From the NCBI GenBank assembly GCA_028287505.1, contig JAQBPN010000031.1, positions 1 to 51,294 on the forward strand: a stretch of 51,294 nucleotides of DNA. The letters run 5' to 3'. Within the stretch, counting starts at the first letter, position 1. Each line of letters opens with the position of its first letter. The position numbers were made by a program, and so were the translations under genes. The notes beneath the pieces were generated by a model. The model searched no databases, was not told the origin of the DNA, and saw only the letters and a program-made list of their open reading frames with translations. Source of the DNA: Fibrobacterota bacterium (GTDB lineage: Bacteria; Fibrobacterota; Fibrobacteria; UBA11236). Shown here one piece after another: positions 33,540 through 42,467 of the stretch.

Positions 33540-35675
33540 TCAGCCTATCTTGATCAAGGCTCCGCCGATTTCATGGATCCCCACCGCCGAGGCGCTCACC
33601 TTGGCCCCGGAAGTGGAAACCCCGTCCGGCTTGCAGGCCACCGTGCTGCTGGCCACGGTCATGCCCGCCTCCTTGGAGGAGTTGAGGGCCACCTTGTCGG
33701 ATCCGGTGAGGCTGATGCTCTTGCCGTCCACGGTGACCGCGTCGCTGCCGGTGATGTTCACCTTCTTCCCGGAAATCGTGATGGTGCCGTCGCTGCCCAG
33801 GGTGATGGAACTGTCCCCGGACGTCAGGCTGATGGAGCTCTTGCCCGTGATCACCACCTTGGCGTCGGCCGCGATGTTCACTTCGTTGCCGGCGGCATTG
33901 ACAACCACGTGGTTTTTTCCGCCGCTGTCCGCGATGGTGATGGCTTTGCCGGCGTCGTCCAGATTGACATGGAGCTTGCCCGTCGAGACGATATTGATGG
34001 CCGTGTCCGTGTCGGTCAGGGTGAGGGAGTGCCCGCCTTTGGTGGACAGGCTCGCCTTCTTGCCGGCGTCATCCAGGGCCAGGCTGTTCCCGCCCGACGT
34101 GCCCATGGAGATCCCCTTGGTCGCAGCCGAGTCGTCCTGGGAGATGGAATGCCCGCCCGAGGTGACGATATGGATCCCGGTCTTGCCTTCCTTATCGTCC
34201 AGGGTTACGGAATGTCCCGAGTGGGACTTGATCATGTTCTGGGATTTGTTGCCCGCCTTCACCGGCGTGCCTTTGCCGGGATTGGGCACCGCGCCCAAGC
34301 CGATGGGCCGGTCCAAATCCCCGTCCACGAACCCGACCACGATTTCCGTGTCCGTGTGCAGGGGGAAATGCATGCCGTAGCCGGCGCCTGCATAGGGTTG
34401 GGCCAGGCGGATGGCCTTGCTGGCTTTGCCGTCCTTGTCCTCGCTGCGGTCGAAGAACAGCTTCATGCGATAGCGGCCTTCCTCGTCCAGGTAGGCGTAG
34501 GATCCCTTCTGCCCGTCCACCTTGGCGGTCAGGATGCCCGGGGCCTTGGGTTTGGGCGTCGCCAGGGCGGGCCGGAATTGCACCAGGGCGGGAATGGCCT
34601 CGAAGCTGTTGGTGTAATGGGGGATGGGACGGGTGATTGCGTCCACGGTCCCGTCGTCCTGGCCGCTGCCCAGGGCGCCTTTGTGGGTGACGCGCGTGAT
34701 CAGGTAGTCGCCGTTGAATCCTTCCGCGCCCGCCAGTTCCAGGGTGAAACGATATCCCGGGCTCGCGTCCCGGGCCACGCTGGTGCCGTGGTAGATTTCC
34801 TTTTCGCAGGCGAACATCTCGGTGCGGATTTGCGCCAGGCGCTTGGCCTCATCGTTGGTCTTGACGTGATCGCCGAAGTGGTAGTATTCCCCCGGACCTT
34901 CCATTTCGTAGAAGCCCATCACCTTGGTGTCGGGAGTGCGGTAGTTGTAGTCCTTCATGGTGGCCCGGCCGGTGACGAACTTCATGCTCTTCATCATGCT
35001 GTCCACGTATTCGCCCGCTTCCATATGCATGCCGGATTCCGGACGGAAGGGAAGCTTGGGGAAGTTGGGCAGCGGCTTGATGGCGTCCTTCTTGTTGGAG
35101 ATGATCATCACCTCCCGATCGCCTTCATGGTTGAAGAAGTAGAAGATCCCTTCCTCCTCCAGCAGCCGTTGGACGAAATCCAGATCGGATTCGTTGTACT
35201 GCACCGTGAACTCGCGCTTGGCGTATTTTTGCCCTTTGGCCTCGAACTCGGCGTCGATCTTGAAGTCCGTATCCTTGATGAAATAATCGCCCAGCACCGC
35301 CTCGACGATTTCCAGCACGTCCTTGTTCTGGAAGATGCGGCTCTGGACCATGTAGGACGATATTTTGATGCGCGGTTCCAACACGAACTCGTAGGTGGAG
35401 TTGAGCATGACGGTGCCGTCGCTGTCCGGCACCTGGGTGAAGCTGGTGATCATGCCGAAATGCTTGACGTCGAAATCCGCGCCGCCCACGTAGAGCGCGG
35501 CGGCGACGCCGATGCCCTCGTCGAACTTCATGTCCAGGTCGAAGGCCACGGCCCGGATGGTGAAGCTGTAGCATTCGGAAAGCGCTTCCCGGCCGATGAA
35601 TTCGATGACCCGGAAGGTGTCCAGGGGGAATGCGCCCACCTGTAAGGAAAAAATCGATGTGTCAGCTGAAGCCAT
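33540..35675 (-). CDS. vgrG: VgrG spike protein 2 (TssI)
   Basis: A 711-residue VgrG related to the first one. FTVQYNESDLDFVQRLLEEE and GIFYFFNHEGD mark the gp27-like part (about 1-370), and KGSYAYLDEEGRYRMKLFFD, RLAQPYAGAGYGMHFPLHTD and EIVVGFVDGDLDRPIGLGAV the gp5-like part. The C-terminal needle (about 480-711) differs from VgrG1: it is Gly/Ser/Thr/Asp-rich with repeats such as GGHSISQDDS and GGNSLALDDA, and ends GIHEIGGALIKIG. No effector domain is fused. The gene opens the Rhs module, and the divergence of the two needles probably defines the different PAAR tips (PAAR with extension versus PAAR-like/Rhs). Confidence 0.96.
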   Translation of the reverse strand: MASADTSIFSLQVGAFPLDTFRVIEFIGREALSECYSFTIRAVAFDLDMKFDEGIGVAAALYVGGADFDVKHFGMITSFTQVPDSDGTVMLNSTYEFVLEPRIKISSYMVQSRIFQNKDVLEIVEAVLGDYFIKDTDFKIDAEFEAKGQKYAKREFTVQYNESDLDFVQRLLEEEGIFYFFNHEGDREVMIISNKKDAIKPLPNFPKLPFRPESGMHMEAGEYVDSMMKSMKFVTGRATMKDYNYRTPDTKVMGFYEMEGPGEYYHFGDHVKTNDEAKRLAQIRTEMFACEKEIYHGTSVARDASPGYRFTLELAGAEGFNGDYLITRVTHKGALGSGQDDGTVDAITRPIPHYTNSFEAIPALVQFRPALATPKPKAPGILTAKVDGQKGSYAYLDEEGRYRMKLFFDRSEDKDGKASKAIRLAQPYAGAGYGMHFPLHTDTEIVVGFVDGDLDRPIGLGAVPNPGKGTPVKAGNKSQNMIKSHSGHSVTLDDKEGKTGIHIVTSGGHSISQDDSAATKGISMGTSGGNSLALDDAGKKASLSTKGGHSLTLTDTDTAINIVSTGKLHVNLDDAGKAITIADSGGKNHVVVNAAGNEVNIAADAKVVITGKSSISLTSGDSSITLGSDGTITISGKKVNITGSDAVTVDGKSISLTGSDKVALNSSKEAGMTVASSTVACKPDGVSTSGAKVSASAVGIHEIGGALIKIG

Positions 35676-35809
35676 GGTTTCCCTCAGGCATTAGACAGTG
35701 GTGAGGAACACTAGGTACCCTGAAAAGCCCGTATTCCCTATCAATAGAGCCAAATCCGGGGGCGGGAGATGTGATTGGGGTCACAGGCCGGGGGGCGGTC
35801 CCCCCTCCG

Positions 35810-38626
35810 TTATGCGGCTTCTTCGGCCGTAGTGGCTTTGCTGCGTCCCTTGACCGGGGTTTCCTCGTCTAGAGCCCCGGTTTCCGCTTCCCCGGAATCC
35901 TCTGCCGCTTCGGGCATTTTGAAATCCCCCACGGAGAAGCTGCAGGAGAATCCGGTTTTTTCGTCCGAGGCCAGGAAGAGGTGGGTGAAGACCTTGTCTT
36001 CCGCCATGTGGATCAGGATGTGCTTGGAAATCTCCGGCATCAGCTTCTGATCGATGATGGTGTCGATGTTGCGCGCCCCGCTCTGGGAGGTGGTGCACAG
36101 GAGCACGATGTCCCGGACCACTTCCGGCGCCACGGCGAAGGCCAGGCGGTGCTTTTCCATCAGGCGCTTTCCCAGCTTCATCAGCTTGAGGAAGACGATG
36201 CGCTTGAGCACTTCCGAATCCAGGGGCAGGAAGGGGACCACCTTGCAACGCGCCAGCAGGGCCGGGGCGAAATGGTCGGTCAGTTCCTGGAGGATGCCAT
36301 CGCGGATATCGTCCAGGGTATAGGCGTTGCCGTCATTGGCCATACGCGTGATGGTATCCAGGCCCAGATTGCTGGTCATGATGATGACGGTATTGCGGAA
36401 GTTGATGTCGCGGCCTTCGCCGTCCCGCAGCATGCCCTTGTCGAACACCTGGTAGAACATGTTGAGCACGTCCTTGTGGGCCTTCTCCACTTCGTCCAGG
36501 ATGACGACCGTATAGGGGCGCTTGCGCACGCCTTCCGTGAGCACGCCGCCGTCCCCGTAGCCTACGTATCCGGCGCTAGCGCCCTTCAGCTGGGTGATGG
36601 ACATGCTGTCCTGGTATTCCGACATGTTGATCGTGACCACGAACTTCTCGCCGCCGAACAGGACGTCCGAGATGGTGCGCGCGACTTCCGTCTTGCCCAC
36701 GCCCGAGGGGCCGGTGACTAGGAAGACGCCCATGGGGGCTTCGGGATTGCCGAGGCCGAGCTTGGCGCTACGCAGGGTGGAGGCGATTTCACGGACGCCC
36801 GCTTCCTGGCCCACCACCTTCTCATTGATGGTTTTCTCCAGGTCGATCAGGGCCTGGGCTTCGTTCTTGAGCATGCTGCCCGTGGGGATGCCGGTCCATT
36901 CGCCGATGATCTGGGCGATCACTTCGCGGGAGACGTGGGCGTGCACCATGGGGCTTTCGCCCTGGATGGCTTCGAGGGCCTTCCACTTGGCGTCCATGTC
37001 CTTGCGCAGGGCCGCTTCCTCGTCGGCGGAAAGGGCCACGGGCGCATCCTTCGCATCCTTGGCGGGAGCTTTTTCAGATTTGGCGGCCTTGTCGCCTTTG
37101 GCGGCATCGGCGGCGGCTTTGCCTCCGACCAGCTTGTCCTGGATGGCGATGATTTCCTTCACCGCTTCCAGTTCGGCCTTCCACTTGGTTTCCACTTCCG
37201 CGGCTTCGGCCGTGACCGATTCCAGGCTCTCGCGGCACTTGCCCAGGATTTCCTTGTCCGCCAACACTCCGGCGGATTCGTCCTTTTCCAGGGCGGCGAT
37301 TTCGATCTTGAGGTTCTCGATGGCCTGATCCAGGTTGACCAGCACCGGGGGCTTGGCGGTGAGGCCCATCTTCACGCGCGCGGCGGCGGTGTCGAGCAGA
37401 TCCACGGCCTTGTCCGGCAGCTGGCGGCCGGCGATGTATTTGTGGGAGAGTTCGCAGGCGGCTTTGATGCCTTCATAGGTGATCTTCACGCCGTGGAACT
37501 TCTCGTAGTTGACGCGCAGGCCGCGCAACATGATGGCGGCGGTTTCCGGATCCGGCTCTTCCACCTTCACCATCTGGAAGCGGCGGGCCATGGCCGGATC
37601 CTTTTCGAAATACTTGCGGAACTCGGTGAGGGTGGTAGCGCCCATGATCTTCAGTTCGCCGCGGGCCATTTCCGGTTTCAGCAGGTTGGCCGCGTCGTTC
37701 TGGCCGGCTTCGCCGCCCGCGCCGATGATGGTGTGGGTCTCGTCGATGAAGAGGATGACGGGGGTGGCGGAAGACTTCACTTCCTTGATGACGCCTTTGA
37801 GGCGGTTCTCGAACTCGCCGCGCACGCCCGCGCCGGCGGCCATCAGGCCCATGTCCAGCCCGCGGATTTCCACGTTCTTGAGGATGTCCGGCACCTGCCC
37901 TTGCGCGATGCGCAGGGCCAGGCCTTCGATCACGGCGGTCTTGCCCACGCCCGCTTCGCCCACCATGATGGGGTTGTTCTTGCGGCGGCGGGAAAGGATG
38001 TCGATGACCATGCGGATTTCGTTGTCGCGGCCGAAGATGGGATCGACCTTGCCCTTGCGGGCCTGTTCGGTGAAGTTCACGGTAAAGCGCTGGAGGTTGG
38101 AACCTTCCGCGGGAGCGCCGTCCTCGCCGCGCGCACCTTCGGGAGCTTCTTCGGTTTCCTTGGAATGGGCCGTGATCTCGGCGAACTTGGCCAGCAGGGA
38201 TTCGGTGTTGATCATGGCGAGTTGATCGGAGAGTCCGCGCGAAATGGAACCGGACATCTTCTTGAGCGCCAACACGATGCCGGCGGTCCGCACGGTGGAC
38301 GTCCCCAGGTTCAGGGAGGATTCCGCCCAACCGGCTTCCAACACGTTCATGAAGGTGGGGGAGAAGACCGGGCGGCCGGTGTTACCCATCCGCAGTTCCT
38401 TCAGTTCCTGTTGCAAGGCGGTCTTGAACAGGCCTTCGTTGATCTTGAAATACGCGAGGATATAGGAGAGATCGCCTTTTCCTTCTTCCATGGCCTGGGA
38501 GAGGAGATGGCTGTAGGTGATTTCGTAATGAGAGCGGGTGACTGCCGAACCGACCGCCCCTTCGAGCAGGCTCTTCGTGTACTTATTCAGCTTTTCGAGG
38601 ATGGCGCGGGGGGAATTGGAAATCAT
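35810..38626 (-). CDS. clpV: ClpV (TssH) sheath-recycling AAA+ ATPase
   Basis: A 938-residue double AAA+ protein that disassembles contracted T6SS sheath. The N-domain (about 1-160, ILEKLNKYTKSLLEGAVGSA and SHYEITYSHLLSQAMEEGK) is T6SS ClpV-like rather than ClpB-like. Walker A1 is GEAGVGKTAV (about 222), with Walker B VILFIDETH; Walker A2 is GPSGVGKTEV (about 638), with VVILDEVEKAH. The coiled middle domain carries an Ala/Lys-rich insertion (about 504-530, ADAAKGDKAAKSEKAPAKDA). The C-terminus has an acidic extension of about 40 residues (AAEDSGEAETGALDEETPVK). It is transcribed toward vgrG2 with a 134-base gap containing GC-rich palindromes but no T-run. Confidence 0.95.
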   Translation of the reverse strand: MISNSPRAILEKLNKYTKSLLEGAVGSAVTRSHYEITYSHLLSQAMEEGKGDLSYILAYFKINEGLFKTALQQELKELRMGNTGRPVFSPTFMNVLEAGWAESSLNLGTSTVRTAGIVLALKKMSGSISRGLSDQLAMINTESLLAKFAEITAHSKETEEAPEGARGEDGAPAEGSNLQRFTVNFTEQARKGKVDPIFGRDNEIRMVIDILSRRRKNNPIMVGEAGVGKTAVIEGLALRIAQGQVPDILKNVEIRGLDMGLMAAGAGVRGEFENRLKGVIKEVKSSATPVILFIDETHTIIGAGGEAGQNDAANLLKPEMARGELKIMGATTLTEFRKYFEKDPAMARRFQMVKVEEPDPETAAIMLRGLRVNYEKFHGVKITYEGIKAACELSHKYIAGRQLPDKAVDLLDTAAARVKMGLTAKPPVLVNLDQAIENLKIEIAALEKDESAGVLADKEILGKCRESLESVTAEAAEVETKWKAELEAVKEIIAIQDKLVGGKAAADAAKGDKAAKSEKAPAKDAKDAPVALSADEEAALRKDMDAKWKALEAIQGESPMVHAHVSREVIAQIIGEWTGIPTGSMLKNEAQALIDLEKTINEKVVGQEAGVREIASTLRSAKLGLGNPEAPMGVFLVTGPSGVGKTEVARTISDVLFGGEKFVVTINMSEYQDSMSITQLKGASAGYVGYGDGGVLTEGVRKRPYTVVILDEVEKAHKDVLNMFYQVFDKGMLRDGEGRDINFRNTVIIMTSNLGLDTITRMANDGNAYTLDDIRDGILQELTDHFAPALLARCKVVPFLPLDSEVLKRIVFLKLMKLGKRLMEKHRLAFAVAPEVVRDIVLLCTTSQSGARNIDTIIDQKLMPEISKHILIHMAEDKVFTHLFLASDEKTGFSCSFSVGDFKMPEAAEDSGEAETGALDEETPVKGRSKATTAEEAA

Positions 38627-38761
38627 GGCGGTTCTCCCATGGGTGGAAAGGCGATATACAGGTCTAAAAGTTAAAAAAAGCCTGTTCTTCCCGGAGGAAG
38701 CGGCCCTGAAAAGCCGGGTTCTTTTTTAAATTTGGAACGGAAAGGGCCGTTTCCATTTTCA

Positions 38762-38792
38762 TTGTCCCCGACTCGGGACCTTGTTACCTTGA
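38762..38792 (+). promoter_or_regulatory. Putative promoter of the Ser/Thr kinase gene
   Basis: TTG at 38762-38764, a 20-base spacer and TACCTTGA at 38785-38792 fit a TTG-N20-TAnnTTGA variant of the Bacteroidetes-type promoter. It ends 12 bases before the kinase ATG. Confidence 0.35.
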
Positions 38793-38804
38793 ACGGCACT
38801 CGAA

Positions 38805-40724
38805 ATGTCAAAACCGGGGAAGGGCGCAGCCCACCTTAAATTCGGCCGTTACAACGCCCTGACCAAGTTGGGACAGGGCGCCATGGCCACCGTTTACCTG
38901 GCGGAAGACCCGTCCCTCAACCGGATGGTGGCGATCAAGGTCATCCATTCCCATCTTTCCTCCAATGCCAGTCTCCTGGATCGCTTTACGGTGGAAGCCA
39001 AGACCGCGGCCAGCCTCCGCAATCCCAATATCGTGGAAATCTTCGACTACGGTCTGGAAGATGACGCCCAGTATCTGGTGATGGAATATATCGACGGGCC
39101 CAATCTGCAGTTCGTCCTGAACCTGCTGGGCGGCCAGCCCATGCCGCCGGAAGTGTGCGCCGCCATCATCTGCCAGGCTTCGGACGGGTTGATTACGGCG
39201 GAAAAGTTCGGCGTCGTGCATCGGGATATCAAACCCGAGAACATGATGTTCAAATCGGAGGGCGTCCTCAAGATCGCGGATTTCGGCATCGCCCATATCA
39301 GCGAACAGAACATGACCCAGACGGGGAGCATCCTGGGTTCTCCGAACTTCATGTCGCCGGAACAGGTGGAGGGCAAAAAGCCCTCCCATCTCACCGACAT
39401 GTTCTCCCTGGGGGCCGTGTTCTATTACTGCATGGCGGGCCGGAAGCCGTTCTCGGGAGCGAATATCCCCACAATCATGCGGCATATCTGCGATCTGCCC
39501 CACGATCCATTGAGTTCCATCATTCCCGACGCGGATCCCTTCCTGGAAAATCTGGTGGATACCCTGTTGCAAAAGGCGCCCGAGAACCGGGGCAAGGGCG
39601 CGCGCTGGCTGTCCCTGCAACTGCGCAGCTATCTCAATCAGAAGGGGTTGCTGGACCTGACCGAGGCGACCAAGGATTTTCTGGAAAAAACCGGGAAAAT
39701 GGGCAACCAGACGGTGGTGGACCTGACCCCGGCCCCGGGTCCGGACGAATCCTTGCGCAAGGCTCCCCTGAAACCGGGCATGAAGGTGGAGCGGGCCAAG
39801 CCCGGCACCGGCATCCGGCCTGGAACGGGCTTGCGTCCCGGCACCGGCATCCGTCCCGGCTCGGGAGTGCGTCCCGGAACCGGCATCCGACCGGGCACCT
39901 GGCAGGCCGGTCCCGGCGGGGACGACTATGATTTCAACGGCAGCCGCCCGGGCTCCGGGAAAAAGAACACCTTCATGTGGATCGGCGCCGGCATCGTCGG
40001 GGTGGCCTTGCTGGCCACGGCTTTGTTCCTGGTCCTGGGCCATGGGAGCGATTCCCACGGCGCCGCTGGAAAGGCGATCGCCGGCACGGAAGCCAAGCCG
40101 CCCGCGCACAATTCCGATGTCGCGTCCGTAGTACTGCAACCGGGTTCCATGGAGTTGCAGGCGGGACAGAAGCGCAAGTTCATCGTGGAAATCCAACCGC
40201 CGGAAGCGCCCACCAATGTCCGGTGGGAAAGCGCGGATCCCACCATCGCCTCCGTCCAGGATGGGGAGATCTGGGGGCAAAAGCCCGGTCAGACCACCAT
40301 CCGGGCCATTTCCCAACAGGATGGATCGAAACAGGGTTCCGCCGAAGTCATCGTCGATGCGGCTCCGGTCGCCTACCCGGTTCAGGAAAAGCCGGTCAAG
40401 CCCATCAGGCCCAGCCATGAATATGACGGCGGCACGGCAGTGGTCAAACCCAATCCGAATCCCAATCCGGATAAGCCTCTGGAGGACGAACCCCCCGTCG
40501 AGAAGCCCGTAAGCAATAAAACCCTCCTGACCATCACCTCGGCGCCGCCTTTCGCGGAAGTGATCGTGGACGGCCGCTTCATGGGAACCACTCCGGTCAA
40601 GGACAAGGAGCTCACTCCCGGCCGGCACAAGCTGCAAATCACCCATCGCAGCTTCCCCACGGTGGACACGGTGGTAAACCTCGGCCCGGGGGAAAAGTCC
40701 CTGCGGTTCCGCCTCTTCAAGTAA
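38805..40724 (+). CDS. Membrane Ser/Thr protein kinase with PEGA domain, T6SS-linked
   Basis: A 639-residue Hanks-type kinase. The kinase domain spans about 14-285: glycine loop KLGQGAMATV, Lys45 in VAIKVI, catalytic HRDIKPEN (Asp141), DFG at about 159 and the activation segment GSPNFMSPEQ. A Pro/Gly-rich juxtamembrane region (about 333-366) contains PGTGIR-type hexapeptide repeats. One membrane segment follows (about 392-412), then an extracytoplasmic Big_2-like domain (about 435-515) and a C-terminal PEGA domain (about 565-639, SAPPFAEVIVDGRFMGTTPV). It is divergent from clpV. Ser/Thr kinases such as PpkA control T6SS firing in Pseudomonas, so regulation of this system by an envelope signal is likely but unproven. 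Confidence 0.9.
   Translation: MSKPGKGAAHLKFGRYNALTKLGQGAMATVYLAEDPSLNRMVAIKVIHSHLSSNASLLDRFTVEAKTAASLRNPNIVEIFDYGLEDDAQYLVMEYIDGPNLQFVLNLLGGQPMPPEVCAAIICQASDGLITAEKFGVVHRDIKPENMMFKSEGVLKIADFGIAHISEQNMTQTGSILGSPNFMSPEQVEGKKPSHLTDMFSLGAVFYYCMAGRKPFSGANIPTIMRHICDLPHDPLSSIIPDADPFLENLVDTLLQKAPENRGKGARWLSLQLRSYLNQKGLLDLTEATKDFLEKTGKMGNQTVVDLTPAPGPDESLRKAPLKPGMKVERAKPGTGIRPGTGLRPGTGIRPGSGVRPGTGIRPGTWQAGPGGDDYDFNGSRPGSGKKNTFMWIGAGIVGVALLATALFLVLGHGSDSHGAAGKAIAGTEAKPPAHNSDVASVVLQPGSMELQAGQKRKFIVEIQPPEAPTNVRWESADPTIASVQDGEIWGQKPGQTTIRAISQQDGSKQGSAEVIVDAAPVAYPVQEKPVKPIRPSHEYDGGTAVVKPNPNPNPDKPLEDEPPVEKPVSNKTLLTITSAPPFAEVIVDGRFMGTTPVKDKELTPGRHKLQITHRSFPTVDTVVNLGPGEKSLRFRLFK
39801..39902 (+). repeat. 18-bp degenerate repeats encoding PGTGIR hexapeptides
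   Basis: About five and a half copies of a degenerate 18-base unit encode PGTGIR, PGTGLR, PGTGIR, PGSGVR, PGTGIR and PGTW. The codons are varied, so the array is older than the near-identical GGQGP array in the aminopeptidase gene. It forms a flexible, positively charged spacer between kinase domain and membrane. Confidence 0.8.
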
Positions 40725-40729
40725 CCCCT

Positions 40730-40765
40730 AAAAAAACGGCCCCTCCGGTCATGGACCGAAGGGGC
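40730..40765 (-). terminator. Intrinsic terminator of the histone-H1-like gene
   Basis: On the minus strand GCCCCTTCGGTC (40765-40754) pairs with GACCGGAGGGGC (40750-40739) with one wobble position around a 3-base loop, followed by CG and seven Ts (40736-40730). It lies about 32 bases after the stop of the basic protein. On the plus strand the stem is preceded by the A-run, so it acts mainly for minus-strand transcripts. Confidence 0.85.
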
Positions 40766-40796
40766 GCGACTGGTGCGATGTGAGGTAACCTGAAAG

Positions 40797-41372
40797 TTAC
40801 TTCTTCTTGCCTTTGCCTTTTTTCGCCGCCGGCTTGGCTTTCGCCTTCGCCTTGGGAGCCTTCTTTGCGGGCTTCGCCTTGGAAGCGAGCTTCGCGGGCT
40901 TGGCCTTGGAGGCGGCTTTCTTCGACTTGCCTTTCGCCTTGGCGGGCGCGGCTTTCTTCTTGGTGGCTACGGGCTTTTTGGCCGCTGCCTTCTTGGAGGC
41001 GGGCTTCTTGGCGGGCGCGGCCTTCTTCTTCGTGACTACGGCTTTGGCCTTGGGAGCGGCCTTCTTGGTCGCCGCCGGTTTCGCGGCAGGCTTGGCTTTG
41101 GCCTTGGCTTTGGGAGCCGATTTCTTCGTCGCTACCTTCTTGGTCGCGGAAGCGGCCGTGGTCTCCGGAATGGAATCCCCGGAGGTTCCGGGAGTGGCGA
41201 TATCATCATCCAAGTCCCACAGATCATCCTCATCCTTGTCGGCTGCATCCGCGGTCGCCGCGGGTTCAGCCGGTCCGCCCTTGAATTCATCGTCTTCTTC
41301 GATGTTCTCCGAGGGTACGGTGCTGGAGTTGGGGTATTTGTCGTCTTGCGTATCGTCCAGGTGTTCGGTCAT
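40797..41372 (-). CDS. Histone H1-like Lys/Ala-rich protein with acidic N-terminus
   Basis: A 191-residue low-complexity protein. The first 75 residues are acidic (EENIEEDDEFK-like and KDEDDLWDLDDDI), while the rest is a repeat of AKPAAKK/KKAAPAK units typical of bacterial histone H1-like DNA-binding tails. It probably compacts or bridges DNA or RNA, with the acidic part acting as a self-inhibitor or partner site. The ATG at 41372 lies 9 bases after AAGGAG; a GTG at 41375 is also possible. A TATATTCT box lies about 45 bases upstream. A clear terminator follows, so it is monocistronic. Because of low complexity, family assignment cannot be firm. Confidence 0.75.
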   Translation of the reverse strand: MTEHLDDTQDDKYPNSSTVPSENIEEDDEFKGGPAEPAATADAADKDEDDLWDLDDDIATPGTSGDSIPETTAASATKKVATKKSAPKAKAKAKPAAKPAATKKAAPKAKAVVTKKKAAPAKKPASKKAAAKKPVATKKKAAPAKAKGKSKKAASKAKPAKLASKAKPAKKAPKAKAKAKPAAKKGKGKKK

Positions 41373-41490
41373 CACATGGGTCTCCTTGGTTGGAAGAATC
41401 GAAGCAATAAGTTTCCAGAATATAATCAGTTTTTCAATTAATAAGGACCGAATTCGGCCGGGAACCGTCGATGCCCCGGGAGGTCGGGCA

Positions 41491-42462
41491 TCAGGACTTG
41501 GAGACCAACTCGGCTTTGATGGATCCCACGGGTATCTTGCTCTGCATTTTCACCGGCGTATGCGCCGCATCGTCGGTCACCCAAATCGTCAATTTTCCTT
41601 TGGCTTTGAAGAGGCCGTCGTCCTTGAGGACCGGCTCCACCACCAGGGTTTCGAATGTCCCGGCGGGCACGGTGATGGTTTCCCGCCCATGGCATAGGAC
41701 TTTCAAGTTGTACTTCTTTTTCCCCGAAACCGCGGCCAAATCGAGGGTGTCTCCCACCTCGATTTTCTGGGTGCGGATGAAATAGAACGCGGACAGCACA
41801 TCATGAGTAAAGGGTTCGATGGAAAAAGTGGTGTCCTGGGTTTTGAGGGTATGGGCCACCTGATCGTACCGGGCGGAGATATCGGCATGATAGGAGCCTT
41901 CATTGAGATGCTTGTCGAATTGTAATGGGTAGACGCCCCGGGAGTCAATCAAGGAGGAGACCGTGTCCTGGACTGGATAGAAGCTCTGGAAAAAGCCCGT
42001 GCACCAGGCCAAGGATCGGATCTTCCATACCTCCGGCCGGTCCGTGGGAAGCAGTTCGAGGGTGGACCGCCCCGCCCTGACCCACCGGAAGCTCCAACCT
42101 CCCCAAATAATGTCGAAGACGAGTTTTTCCGGGACTTTCAAGGCTTTCTGGCCCAGATTGCGGAGAGGCGGCGGCACGGTATCCGTCTTGGGCGGGACCG
42201 GCTGTTTCACGGCGGACGGTTGCACGGCCTCGGTTTTGGCCGGGACCGTAGCGGTGGGAGCAGGGCTTTTTTTAATCGGCTCCGGGGTGACATGGGTTTT
42301 GGGTTTCGCCGGGGAGGCTGCATGGGAGACCGCGCTTTTCGCCTTGGCCGCCGGTTTCGCCAGGGTATCGCTTTGGGCATTGGCCATGCCGGACAGGGCG
42401 ACCGTCAAGACCAGAAATTTGCGGACCCTGCCGGGTAAGACCCGGGCGCGCTGAAAAATCAT
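41491..42462 (-). CDS. DUF3108 family periplasmic protein
   Basis: A 323-residue protein with an N-terminal signal-like segment (about 14-29, KFLVLTVALSGMANAQ), then a Pro/Lys/Ala-rich low-complexity linker (about 35-100) and a DUF3108 beta-rich domain (about 110-323). The domain is recognisable from VPEKLVFDIIWGGWSFRWVR, the YPVQDTVSSLIDSRGVYPLQ stretch, AFYFIRTQKIEVGDTLDLA and VPAGTFETLVVEPVL. The LolA-like fold suggests binding of a hydrophobic or polysaccharide ligand, but the function is not known. The gene follows purD by 5 bases and may be cotranscribed. Confidence 0.82.
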   Translation of the reverse strand: MIFQRARVLPGRVRKFLVLTVALSGMANAQSDTLAKPAAKAKSAVSHAASPAKPKTHVTPEPIKKSPAPTATVPAKTEAVQPSAVKQPVPPKTDTVPPPLRNLGQKALKVPEKLVFDIIWGGWSFRWVRAGRSTLELLPTDRPEVWKIRSLAWCTGFFQSFYPVQDTVSSLIDSRGVYPLQFDKHLNEGSYHADISARYDQVAHTLKTQDTTFSIEPFTHDVLSAFYFIRTQKIEVGDTLDLAAVSGKKKYNLKVLCHGRETITVPAGTFETLVVEPVLKDDGLFKAKGKLTIWVTDDAAHTPVKMQSKIPVGSIKAELVSKS

Positions 42463-42467
42463 TCCGT

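Noticed and set aside
11622-38626. Extracellular contractile injection system or phage tail instead of T6SS
   Set aside because: ClpV-type N-domain, DUF2169, PAAR and Rhs point to T6SS, and there are no tail-fibre, LysM-hub or eCIS ATPase genes in the window. It cannot be fully excluded without the sheath genes.
39801-39902. CRISPR-like array
   Set aside because: Repeats are short, contiguous, in frame and encode a Pro/Gly linker; there are no spacers.
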